From NCBI GenBank assembly GCA_964200075.2, contig CAXNAA020000055.1, positions 1 through 30,988 of the forward strand: DNA of 30,988 bases, written 5' to 3'. Below are positions 1-9,669 of this stretch, in pieces. How positions within the stretch are numbered: the first letter of the stretch is position 1; each line of letters starts with the position of its first letter. The translations under genes and the position numbers were made by a program. Below the pieces are notes generated by a model. The model ran no database searches and had not been told where the DNA came from. It saw only the letters and a program-made list of their open reading frames with translations. Source of the stretch: Sphacelaria rigidula. Lineage: Eukaryota > Phaeophyceae > Sphacelariales.

Positions 1-2459
1 TATCTTCCCTGCAATGCAGGGATGGGACTTCAACCTCATATTATTATGTTTCAACCCCAAAAATTAGGATCGGCTGTTAAATATCCTTGCACAGGGCGAG
101 TTATTCATCCGCTAAAATTGTAGAACGATGAACATGACAAGGAAGTCGACCAACATCCGCCCAGCCTACATGACACACCCGGCGAATGTATTCCACTCGT
201 CTGTGCAAGGGCCGTCCTCGTCGTAGTTCATCAGTACCTATGGTTCTGTCGCATATTGAGCATATATATGATCTTTTAAAAATAAATGGTTCAGCGCTCC
301 CGGTTGAGGCGTTGGGCTACAAATAATAATGGTGTATATCACTCGGTTTAAATGTGTACAACAAGAATCGGATTTCAAGTAGCGCTGAGAGTCCCGTGGG
401 CTCCTCGTATGAGCAGAACGTGCCCTTGCACGAGGGTTCTCGGTGTGCGTTGGGTTAGACCAACCCAACCAGCCTCCTAGCACTCCAGCGTATCGCAAGC
501 ATGGACGAAAAGCTACGCAGTGGCGCAGTGGCATCCAGCATATATGGAACAACGACGGATGTAACGGTAGGATTCTCTATATGAATTTTGAATCCATGTC
601 GTTCTCTCCCAATGACGTTGGGCATATTTTACCCGACGAGCCTGGACAAGGCCCGAAAGTCGATCTGTTCGTGCTTTTGGTCGGTGACCTTTTTTTTGCC
701 CACGTTGGGGGGTCAGGCGCGCCCATAAATGTTGCGTGGTAGACTGAACTCGACCCGAGATCACCGGGGGAAAGTGGGACGAGTACGGACGTATACTGTG
801 GCTCACCCGCGAAGTCTTTCGATGACTCCAGATGGATCGTTCGAGGGGAAAATGAGTCGCTACCGGAGACGTGGATCAATTCATGATGAGCTCACACCTC
901 AGACAGGCTAGATCCTGGAGATGACATCACCTGAGAGACTCGCGGATCCCTCGTTAAAAAACACGCGTATCAAGATGCCACAGTCGAAGAACCACCGTTC
1001 TTGGCGCTACTCGTTGCTCGCCGTCCAGCGCTGAGGCGCGAACATAATAAGACGGGTAAAATAAGATGGCACATAAAAATATATCTACAAGATGACACAA
1101 TGATATTCAGGTAGCTAGCTCATGAGCTGTCCAATGTGTGGACGATTTTGAAATATAACATTGACGTATGACGAAACGTTCATGCCAGTGGAATTCGAAC
1201 ACATGTATCCGACCGCACACACTCGAGTCCCTCGTGCGAGTTCATGAACATGGGCCCCAATCCGAAAAACGTTTTCGCGAGATATGGGATGAAAAGCAGG
1301 CAATTCCTCGAAGAATGGTTTCAATTCTCAAGTAGCCCTCGACGACGCTTCGTGTGCGTTTTGTAGTAGTTCGCCACTGAGGACCTTGATGTCCCCGAAT
1401 AGGATACTGGATATTCAAGGGTGTAGTTGAAACCACCCAGCAGTGATGAGGCAGGAAATCAAGATACGGAACAAAAAAATCGCCATTTGCCAGGTTGAAG
1501 GAAAAAATCAGTGGGACCCCAAGGGGTAATCGGGGCGCACAAAATGACATGTATTGGTGTTCAAGCCAACGTGACATTCGTTCCCATTTTCACGGGTGCC
1601 ACAAGGATGAAACTTCACCTCGACATTTTTGGAGGAACCATGCTTGAGCACCTTAGTGGGACCTTCAGAGTCGCGACATGAGATGAGGGTGGGGAATCTC
1701 AGCTATACACATCATTAAAGTGGAATAGACTGGTTCACCATGATATATGAAGGGTGAGGAAGCTTTTCCGAGCCGTCCTTGGTCGTGTAGTCGACTGAAC
1801 GCGGTTGTTTCGACGTGCACCCGTGATGAGAATACAGCACACAATACGACTTCTAGTAATTTGCTTTATTCCCCTCATCGCCACTCGTGGAGCAAGTATT
1901 AGCCGATCCGACATATACATACACCAAACGCAAGCGTGACTCTCGCGGAGCAGTACGGCGAACGACACACACGGGAAGAGCCGAGAGGCTCGTTGTGAAA
2001 CTCGGGAACACGCTTTTATAGGCCCTCTAGTGGTTCACTTCTAGCTCGTGATACATACCGGGAAGAAAACTATTAGCCTTTGCTTGGCATGCGATCATCA
2101 ACCATCTCAAGTTACATCCTCACGCGCTGTGGTCACTGCACGCACCCTCTGCATGGTAGCGCAACAGCGTTAAATTAGTGCCGATCTTCCAGATCTGTAC
2201 CATCAACGGAAATCTCCCTCCATGGCTTTGAAATTACTCGATCTAAACAAGCTTGGGGATACGAATAGCTCATGCTACAACGGGAGAGAAACACCCTGTC
2301 CGGAATGTCCAGCAGCTGCACGCTCTCCCTCACCCCCACCTCCACGAAAAATGCAATAAAAAACAACTGGACAAAATTTGATGTTGATCCCGGAATACGC
2401 GGAGGTTGGTGTATCAGTATGGAAGCGCAAAAACCTGCAGAGGACCCAAGAATTTGACG
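1..2459. other. Region with no recognisable gene, downstream of LHC
   Basis: Reading frames of up to about 110 codons overlap on both strands around 240-910 and 1115-1970, but none shows a known domain, splice-linked continuation or repeat pattern. The right end presumably includes the LHC 3' untranslated region. I found no RNA gene here. Confidence 0.5.
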
Positions 2460-2492
2460 TGACGTCACAACTCTTGGATCCATTTGACGTCA
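2460..2492. promoter_or_regulatory. Two TGACGTCA palindromes downstream of the LHC gene
   Basis: Perfect TGACGTCA octamers occur at 2460-2467 and 2485-2492, 25 bases apart and about 100-135 bases past the LHC stop. They match the CRE-type bZIP palindrome. They may lie in the 3' untranslated region or in an unrelated element; no function is shown. Confidence 0.35.
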
Positions 2493-2594
2493 CCATTCCG
2501 ATCGCTTCCCGCAAACAAAAGGTGATACGATCGTCGAAACACCGTATCGCTCACTATCTGACGACAGAGTGGCACGCCATGAGAAACGCTACAA

Positions 2595-2705
2595 TCAACC
2601 CAGGTAGGGGAAGCCCGAGTTGTTGAGAACGGCCTGGGTTACCATACCCGAGAACGCAAACATGGCGAGGCGGCCGTGGACCAGCTCCTTCAACTCGAAG
2701 TCCGC
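2595..2705 (-). CDS. LHC gene exon 5: third helix and C-terminus
   Basis: Encodes [20 protein letters not shown] and continues to SGFPYLG and a TGA stop at 2597-2595. Two acceptors three bases apart are possible: TTCGAG, with the exon starting at 2708 and adding Gln, or GAGCAG, with the exon starting at 2705. The choice changes only one residue. Confidence 0.92.
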   Translation of the reverse strand, partial: ADFELKELVHGRLAMFAFSGMVTQAVLNNSGFPYLG

Positions 2706-5700
2706 CTGCTCGAAATTCATTCCATCACACGTACATAAGGGGGCGATTGCATACGTCAACATCAGAGAGCACACTCACTCGCCACGAAAGTTGCCTTGCA
2801 GCTAGTTTACTGTGCTCGACTACCACCGAGAAAGGTTGTACGTGATTGCGACGACAATGTACAACGACGAGGGCATTCACAATGTCACTTGAGCAATACA
2901 TCCACAATCGCAGCAAAGGTGTTGTCGGCAGTGTGTAGGGATACTACCTTTGGTGTAAAGGGGTGTTCAAGTTGGTGTTGACCGGCATGAAAATCGAAGG
3001 TTCATGTACGGGGGGATAATCAAAATAGATGCGGTGGTAGGGACCAACCAACATTCGTAGAATACGGCCCGAGGAAATCATGGCTTCTTGAGTTGCGGTC
3101 AAAATGAGCGAAAAAGGGAGATGAGCCGCACGGGTGACTGCCGGGAAAAAAGAGCGGAAATCTATTATTTTGTTCTCCATTTTTAGGAGAAACGTCAGGA
3201 TGCACGGAGAATACGGTTGCAAACTTCGAAACGTTGGAGAGAGAGACTCGACATATAAAATTCACGGAATATAGTTTTGCCCCCCGAATCAGAGTTGTCC
3301 AAAATGATAGCAAAGGGGGATGTCATACAGATGAAGGGCGGGTAAAATACGCGGAAAAATGCACACGTTATGGAGTTACAGTATTGTTCCTACTCGAGGA
3401 GGAACGCAAATTCCAACCGAGAAGTCATTGCAACACATATTATGGCGCGACACAGCTGACGTGCAGAACCCATGACCAGCAGGACATTGGAAGCGCCGGG
3501 CCGGGATGACATAAATATCAAGAGATGGAAAAACGCACAAAACCTCGCACATCCACAATCCTTCAACAATTTTGCAATGCCATCCAAGACGTCGCAACAA
3601 CCGGCACAGCAAGTGAAAAAGCTCGAGACGCGAGCGCGAAAACAGCACTGCACCCTCGCACTTTCCCATGTCACCATTCCTCGACAGAACTACAGTCGTA
3701 GTCCTTCAATCCGATCCTTGGTGCTTCTCGAAGTACACTAAATTTTTACGGTACGGCAACTGGCGCACCTTCTTTGCCTCATTCCCTGGCTTGTTCAACT
3801 GGTAAGGGTCGAAGCCGAAGTACCCTGGCTGACGGCCAGATCCCTGGAGCATCTGGACCACCGCAACCGTGGATATGGCTTCGAAAGCGCAAACCCACAA
3901 GAAGATCTGGGCCATGGCTCCCGTTGCCACGGCGGCATCGTGCGCAGCGACTGACGACACCTGTTGGGAACAAAATAGAGTGGATGGAACACGAACCATG
4001 CGGGGGTTTCATACGTCAACACAGCTGGACAGCTGAATTTGCTCAACCCTCGACAGTGAAGAGGGTAGTGGGCAGATACAAATCACCTCGCTCGCTGAAA
4101 TTCGAGACGGAATGACAGTTTATCGATCCTGTTCGCGTCAGATTTCCTTCCGGAACAAGTTCACGAGCTAGACCGATGTTGGAGACTCTTATCCTACGGC
4201 TGCGCAGCTCTTCCCTGCTCGCGCATCATAAACATCAACGGCAAATCCGTGTTGTTGCGGTTTCCGACACCACATACGAGTTGGGGGTACACCACGTATG
4301 GCAAAATTAGCAAAAAAAGCCAAAATTGAAATCTTGATTGCAGTCGGTTGGTTGTGCCGCACAAGCTGCCTCTGTAGACAACAAATGTCGCACTAAGCGC
4401 GCAGTCCCCAGTGTCATGCAGACGCGGCCTCCAGCGTGCCAAGGCGTCGGACGATAGTGTGCGAACCAACAAGCAGGGTGTAAAGACCTCTGGGCTCAAT
4501 GTGAAGGAATACCAGTCGGTTTTGAGGAAACATGTTCCGAGCTCCATCTTGGGTCGTGTTCGGTGAATTTCGAAATCATGTACCTAACGCATGTATGGAT
4601 ACCTTCTTTTCCTCTCGTGTTTTCTTTCGTGAGTATTTCGCGACCAAATATTCCGGAACAGTTTTTCGAAGCAAAACTGTCAACTCACGAAAAAAAACGA
4701 AAATATCGGGCATCAGGAGGGGTCTTCGCACGTACGTCCTGTACAACGCGTAGAATTTCCATCGAGAATTTGAAATTATGCGTTCAACTTCCGTTTGAGT
4801 ATACCGTACGCCATTTTGCAGAAACCGAATCTGTTTTCGACGGGATGCCGTTTCCGAGCTCAATTTTATAATCTTTCACGATGAAATTCCGATGTGTGCA
4901 GGAAATATGTGCGAAAACCCTTCCCGACTTTCCCCCCTCCTCCCGTTTTGTTCTTCGTGACGTATTGGGGATTTTGCCCGGAAAAAACCGTCATGAAATA
5001 TTGCACCAATAACTCGTGATAAAAACAATAAAAACAGGGAGGTCAAGGAGGGGTCTTCGTACATACGCCCTGTACATCGAATCACAATTTCATAGAAAAC
5101 GACTCGAAATCAAGCCCGAGATTCGCGTCTCAACATTCTTGTTTCGCATCTTTTGCGGCTCACTTCGTTCATCCAATGTTGGAATTTTGTACTTATATTC
5201 GCGATTGTAGGTTGGTACTCTCGAAGGGTTGTACTCTGACTCGAGAGGTTTTCGAAGGCCTCAACACTCCGCACTGTAGGAGCCACAGTACCTCAAACCT
5301 ATCTCAGAAAATAAAGGCCCCGTATGGCACATAGACAGGGGTGACACATCAGCAGAATCTAGTGTGTCGAGGGCACCGCACAAGACCTGTCAGTGGGAAC
5401 AACTTGCCGACACTCCGCTCACGGACGGGTCTTGATATAAGGTGCACCGAACACAGCCTCGGCTTCGTTTGTACACGAATGCTCTTTGACCAACTTCCCT
5501 TTTACGTTTCGTCCCTCAAGGTTCAAGAACCAGCCAACCCGAAGTCAACGGAAGGACTTACTTGGTGCATGTCTCCGGGTAGGCGGAGACCCAGGTCGGT
5601 CGCAGCGAAGCCCACAACAGCCAATTGGCAGATGCGGCCGTGCTTGAGCTCTGCCTCTCGCAGGAAGTCGAGTGGGATGAAGTCCGAAAACCCGATGGGG

Positions 5701-8607
5701 TCGAACCCGTAGTCGCCTGCATTCCATGTATGAGGTGTTTCATAAAAAATGGCAACAGGAAGTATCGAGGGAAGACCATCCGAGCATGTCATGTCAAAAG
5801 AAGCACCGGTCACCCTCTGATCGCCCGGGCCATCATCTAGCGCTTCAATATCCTTTACCCAGGGGAGTGCGATGCCGATCCAAGATATGACCCAACCCCG
5901 TCCGCCAAGGGGTCAAAAATGGGCACCCTCTCGACTCCGGAGCTTCTAGGATTTTCATCGAAGGAGCACTCGAATTCGAAATTTCATTTTCGACACAAAG
6001 GCTCGCATTGGCGCACGTGTACGAGTCACACACCTTCCAGTCAAAGACTCTCCGAGAACCTGTCTTTTCAAGCATTTCATCGCGGGATATTTGGGCTTCC
6101 TTCGAAAGATTAGCTATGGATTTCAGGGTTTTACCGCACTTCCCCGATTTTTCGTGCGCCTGATTTCATTCTTGGCCGGCTTCCCGGATGTTTCAGTCCC
6201 CCCAAACATCGAGTCGTCGGAAACAGGTACGAAGTGCGTGTTTTCCCCGACAACTCGAATATTGCGTGGGCGATTCAAAAATACGGGCATCCGGCCGACG
6301 GTGAAACTGGGCGACGAGAAATCGGGGATATGCGCTGGAATCCTCTCGGAAAGCATTGCAAACCTCTCAGAGGAGGCCCAATCCGTCGAGGCTTGTATTG
6401 CGCCGAAAGTCCGCGATGGAAGGCTCAGGGAGAGCACTTCTCAGGGTCAGTTTTCAGACTGCAAGAAGCGGCCCTCACAAAAAGATATAATAGGCGATTT
6501 CCTCACCAGGGTTGGGGCATTCGCCCACTCGACACCCGGTCATATCTTTCGTGTACAGCCGTCTGCATGTGCCGTCTACACTGCTCCAACCCGTAGTTGC
6601 GTGTACGACACAGTGTTCAATGCTCCCTATGCTGTACAGTGCGCGGCTGCCGTTCGTGCATGCATGCATATTCTCTACAGATGTCTGCCGCAGCTGTCTG
6701 AAGCGTTTGTACGACCGTATATTGTTCATGTACTTCATGCCTTAGTTGTGTGTTCGTCCACAGTCGGTTGTGCCCGTGCTCGATGGGGGGTGCTTTTGAT
6801 CAACGCTTTCCAGGATCATATACTGTAGCCCGCAGCCCGCCACACTTTTTCCCAGGGTCGTGAGACGGACACTCATCACGTTAATGAAGGTTCCACTTGC
6901 GGTGTGATAAAGAGCTTGGGGTCTTCTCTCGGATTGTAGAAACCGACATATACCTCCGATCACACCAGAGCGATTTCTTCATAGTACACCACGAACGAAG
7001 GAAGTTTGAGACATGTACCTGGAGCTGGAACTGGCGTGTGACCACGAGCCCGGAACAGGTACTTGTACGTCACACGGACTCAGCCAAAATGACTACTGTC
7101 CTACATGTACAAACCACTCGAGATGCATCTGCAGCAGTACGGGAGTGCATGACCGCTTACAATGTACACCCTGGTTCCCCCAAGGCTCATTTTTGCCTTT
7201 TGTGCATGTTGCACTGTTCAAAGTGTGTACAGGTTCGAGTCTCGAGTCCTCTCATCGTGCGCGCCGACCGATCGCCGCTGGTGGCTGACACATGTACCGG
7301 CGCTGAGCACAACAGTAGTGTGCGCTGCCTTCCGGGTCTACTTTCATCGCACTAGGGCACTGCTGAGGAGAGAACTTGTTTAGCTCACCTGGCAGAGTTC
7401 CGTCCAGCGCAGCTGGCCGCGGCATGAAGGGAAGCGACTTCGATTTCGCGGCGGCCATCTTCATCTGTTCCCGAATGATCCGCCAAGTAACATGTGTGAG
7501 GATCGAAATCGAGGTCACAGCGTTTCAGACATCCAGAATGTACTCGTCAAATACCTAGTGTCGACCTGCTTTCAGCCGCATTCAACACAACCAAGCATCC
7601 TGCAACAATTACCGTGGCCCATTCTTTCGACACCAAAATCAAAAACACCTCGCCGCTCCCCGATCTCAGCTCCGGCACGGTATCCCACCCTCATCAGTCA
7701 GGGTGGGGAAGGGTATCATCAAACCGGGATTGGTAGTATGCAGTACGAGCACTCCCTCGGTTACTGTTTGTGAGATTTCCGTGGTACACAAAATGTACAG
7801 TACCACCACATGGGGGGGGGGGGGGTCTCATGCCCCCGTAGGCTCCGTGCTGAACTGCAGATGACATGGCACATCGGCCACATCGCAAGCAACACCTCGC
7901 CCAGAAAAAAGCATCCTTCACGTGACTGCCCGAGAGCTGCGCGTTTAGTAAGATTCGTGCGTACACTCTCTCTGAACCCTCTGACCGTTGTTGCGCATCG
8001 ACCCCAGAGTTGAGATTGCTGCAGTATTTGACCTGACAGCGTCGTGTTTACAGTATTACATAGTGGCCAAGAGAAGGACATACGACGTCCACCACCACTA
8101 TGGAGTCAAGAGAGCTGGCGTCTCTGTCTAGTGTTCAGGGAATCTTGGTGAGAAGGTGAAGCATGCTGCGATAAAGACGTGCTTTAGCCAGAACGAAGGC
8201 TCATCACGGCTCAAGCAGCAAACGTCATGCCCGTCGTGGAAGACAGGGCTCCAAAAAAATGTGTTTGAAGGTTCGACGTTCATCATGATCGAAGTCACTC
8301 GTTCGAGACACAGCCAAGAAAGCCCCTAGCTGGACATCCTAGATCATCATGAAAACGAAGTCAACCTTCTCACGGCTCAAGAGAATACCGCATCACTTCA
8401 ACTCAACCCCATAGCTCAGAACCGCACCCAATCCAACGCTTCACATCAGGTCGAGGCTGGATCAAGCAACGTACAGTCTAGGAATACACAAACAAGACGA
8501 CTCACCCCATTGTCGTTGGCGGCAGGTGCGCGCGAGAGCGGGGTTGGCGTCATGAAAGCAGACGCCGAAGCGCAGAGGGCAGCCGCAACAGCAATAGACT
8601 TCGCCAT
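2595..8607 (-). CDS. Light-harvesting chlorophyll-binding protein (LHC/FCP superfamily, LHCR-like), 5 exons
   Basis: The coding sequence joins 8607-8506, 7464-7389, 5716-5562, 3960-3769 and 2705-2595, giving about 211 residues, normal for algal LHC proteins. The product should be an antenna protein of the thylakoid membrane that binds chlorophyll and carotenoid. Residues 1-17 form a signal peptide ([17 protein letters not shown]) followed by Phe18, the ASAF-type bipartite plastid-import signal of secondary red plastids. Helix 1 carries the chlorophyll-binding signature REAELKHGR after [11 protein letters not shown]. The middle membrane segment follows [14 protein letters not shown] and leads to [13 protein letters not shown]. 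Helix 3 carries [12 protein letters not shown], and the protein ends near SGFPYLG. Helix 3 has His where most LHCs have Asn (ExxNGR). All four introns are GT-AG and every junction keeps the frame. It is divergent from the PPR gene. The LHCR-like subclass is a guess from motif style; membership of the superfamily is secure. Confidence 0.95.
2706..3768 (-). other. LHC intron 4
   Basis: A 1.06-kb GT-AG intron with no long repeat or second gene that I can recognise. The donor GTGCGC is the weakest in the gene. Confidence 0.8.
3769..3960 (-). CDS. LHC gene exon 4: middle membrane helix
   Basis: Encodes 64 residues from [14 protein letters not shown] through the hydrophobic span [17 protein letters not shown] to [13 protein letters not shown] and NEAKK. 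The donor, GTGCGC, is weaker than the others but is the one that keeps the frame into exon 5. An unspliced reading runs only about 20 residues further and lacks helix 3. Confidence 0.92.
4560..4766. repeat. Foldback MITE family 1, copy a (LHC intron 3)
   Basis: The ends are inverted: the right end (about 4719-4766, with CACGTACGTCCTGTAC) is the imperfect complement of the left end. The interior holds a conserved CGTGAGT...CGACCAAA block and an opposing ACTCACGAAAA. Related copies lie next to it and in PPR intron 2. Confidence 0.6.
4880..5096. repeat. Foldback MITE family 1, copy b (LHC intron 3)
   Basis: Starts GATGAAATTCCGATGTGTGC and ends with the inverted partner containing GTCTTCGTACATACGCCC. 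A C-rich run near the left end is mirrored by a G-rich run near the right end, as in the other copies. Confidence 0.6.
5562..5716 (-). CDS. LHC gene exon 3: first chlorophyll-binding helix
   Basis: Encodes [12 protein letters not shown] through REAELKHGR and [18 protein letters not shown] to MHQ, which is the LHC helix-1 block. Glu and His of ELKHGR are the expected chlorophyll ligands, and Arg is the expected partner of the helix-3 Glu. The acceptor is GGAATGCAG and the donor is GTAAGT, phase 0. Confidence 0.95.
6091..6480. repeat. Imperfect foldback repeat in LHC intron 2
   Basis: Partly self-complementary DNA. CCCGATTTTTCGTGCGCC near 6145 pairs with the complement of GGCGACGAGAAATCGGG near 6310. 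Around the centre, CGAGTCGTCGGAAAC (about 6211) pairs with the complement of GTTTTCCCCGACAACTCG (about 6239). This looks like an eroded hairpin element. A 245-codon plus-strand frame that crosses it has no recognisable domain. Confidence 0.4.
7389..7464 (-). CDS. LHC gene exon 2: N-terminus of the mature protein
   Basis: Encodes [20 protein letters not shown] and then DGTLP plus one base. The [16 protein letters not shown] string is typical of the mature N-terminus of stramenopile LHC proteins. The acceptor is GGGAACAG, the donor is GTGAGC, and the intron is phase 1. Confidence 0.93.
8506..8607 (-). CDS. LHC gene exon 1: plastid-targeting presequence
   Basis: Encodes residues 1-34. A basic N-terminus and a short Ala/Val/Leu core end at ASA before Phe18, and a Pro/Arg-rich stretch poor in acidic residues follows, as expected for signal plus transit peptide. 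The ATG at 8607 lies in a favourable context (AATCATGG). The donor is GTGAGT in phase 0. Confidence 0.93.
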
Positions 8608-9022
8608 GATTATCTTCTTTCTACTTTGAACCGAAGTCTTGTTGATTCACTCTGGAGGTTGCGTGACTGCAATGTCTAAGCTCGAACAGATTGATCCTGC
8701 TTCTGCCGGGCTGTCGACGGAGGAAAAGGCAGCCGCGAGCATGACGTAATCAGTAGATCGACCTTCAACACACAAAATCGCTTCTACTAAAACTCCCATA
8801 GTCTTAAAAAGGTATATCTCACCCTCTTTCAGCACCCTCTGATTTCGTGAATGAGGCGTTTTCCAAATGTAATTATGACATCTTGCGCGTAGCATTCGAA
8901 CACGGCACAGTGCCGTCTGTGTCACGGTCCCGCCTCGCGTGGACGATCGCTGACTGTATTCTTGTGTCGCAGGTGATACAGAACGCGAGGGCTTGTTTCC
9001 CGCGCACAATACTCCCACCACC
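8608..9022. promoter_or_regulatory. Divergent intergenic promoter between LHC and PPR genes
   Basis: About 415 bases separate the LHC ATG (8607, minus) from the preferred PPR ATG (9023, plus), so both 5' leaders and core promoters should lie here. A TGACGT core sits at 8742-8747 within ATGACGTAAT, 135 bases upstream of the LHC start. No convincing TATA box was found; an A/T-rich stretch near 8796-8815 is the only candidate. Confidence 0.6.
8742..8747 (+). promoter_or_regulatory. TGACGT element (candidate bZIP/aureochrome site)
   Basis: TGACGT is the core recognised by many bZIP factors, and stramenopile aureochromes (blue-light receptors with a bZIP domain) are known to bind it. Its place in an LHC promoter makes light regulation plausible. 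A six-base match alone is weak evidence. Confidence 0.35.
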
Positions 9023-9669
9023 ATGCTACGTGACGACTTGAGAATAACCAATGGCTTCGAAAACGCTGTTGTGAAAAAAGTGGCATTCGTTTTTGCCTCA
9101 GCACATTCTAGTCAGTTAGCAGCGCTCCGCCCCACATCCCCGCAACAACGTGTCAACTCGATGTTGAACCACAAGCGCAACACCGTAACCACTAGGTTTT
9201 CGTCAGGGCACCGAACGGCTGGCTTCGCCAAAGCATCTGGTTGGACTCCCGCGGCATCGGATGGAGTGGAAGCGGGGGGTGCTGGTTGCAGGAGTGGCCC
9301 GCTTCGGAAATGTAAACTCCCACGTCCACGTTGGCAACCAAAAGGGGGCGGAGATCCGAGCACAGGCGCCTCCCCACCAGGCGGTCGGCGAAGTGCAGGG
9401 AGCAAACGAGAGGCCTCCGCTGGCCCTCTTATGTCAGCAGCAGTGGCTTCGCCACCTAGTAGTGCAATCGAGTCTGCTGGTGCAGTGGAGGTGGCAGAAA
9501 TGGGGCAAGGGTTCGAGAAGACCGAAGAGGATCCGTATGGTACGGTCGGTATCGTACACGAGGGTATCATGAAGCAGGCTGTCCGTGATGTTAGAGATGA
9601 GCGGGCTGCTGCCGATCATAACGAGACTCTGTTGGGTGCGAGACATTCGGAGAGATCGATGGCAGGAAG
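9023..9669 (+). CDS. PPR gene exon 1: N-terminal low-complexity region
   Basis: An open frame extends from 8993. It is rich in Gly, Ser, Ala and Pro, and its last third is acidic and charged. The link to exon 2 is supported by a consensus donor (AG then GTGAGC, phase 2) that joins in frame to the phase-2 acceptor at 11598. ATG 9023 has the best context. ATG 9161 would start a basic, Thr/Ser-rich segment (MLNHKRNTVTTRFSSGH) that resembles a mitochondrial presequence. A pyrimidine-rich acceptor-like site near 9095 leaves open an upstream first exon. Confidence 0.7.

Noticed and set aside
238-911. Cluster of overlapping frames on both strands
   Set aside because: All about 60-105 codons, mutually overlapping, with no family resemblance or repeat structure.
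1175-1270. Possible tRNA-like sequence (B-box-like GTGTTCGAATTCC on the minus strand)
   Set aside because: No convincing A box at the right distance and no paired stems.
6091-6828. Plus-strand frame of 245 codons inside LHC intron 2
   Set aside because: No recognisable domain, crosses an imperfect hairpin repeat, and has no splice-linked partner; likely chance.
9112-9570. Minus-strand frame of 152 codons
   Set aside because: Antisense shadow of PPR exon 1, which is supported by its in-frame donor.
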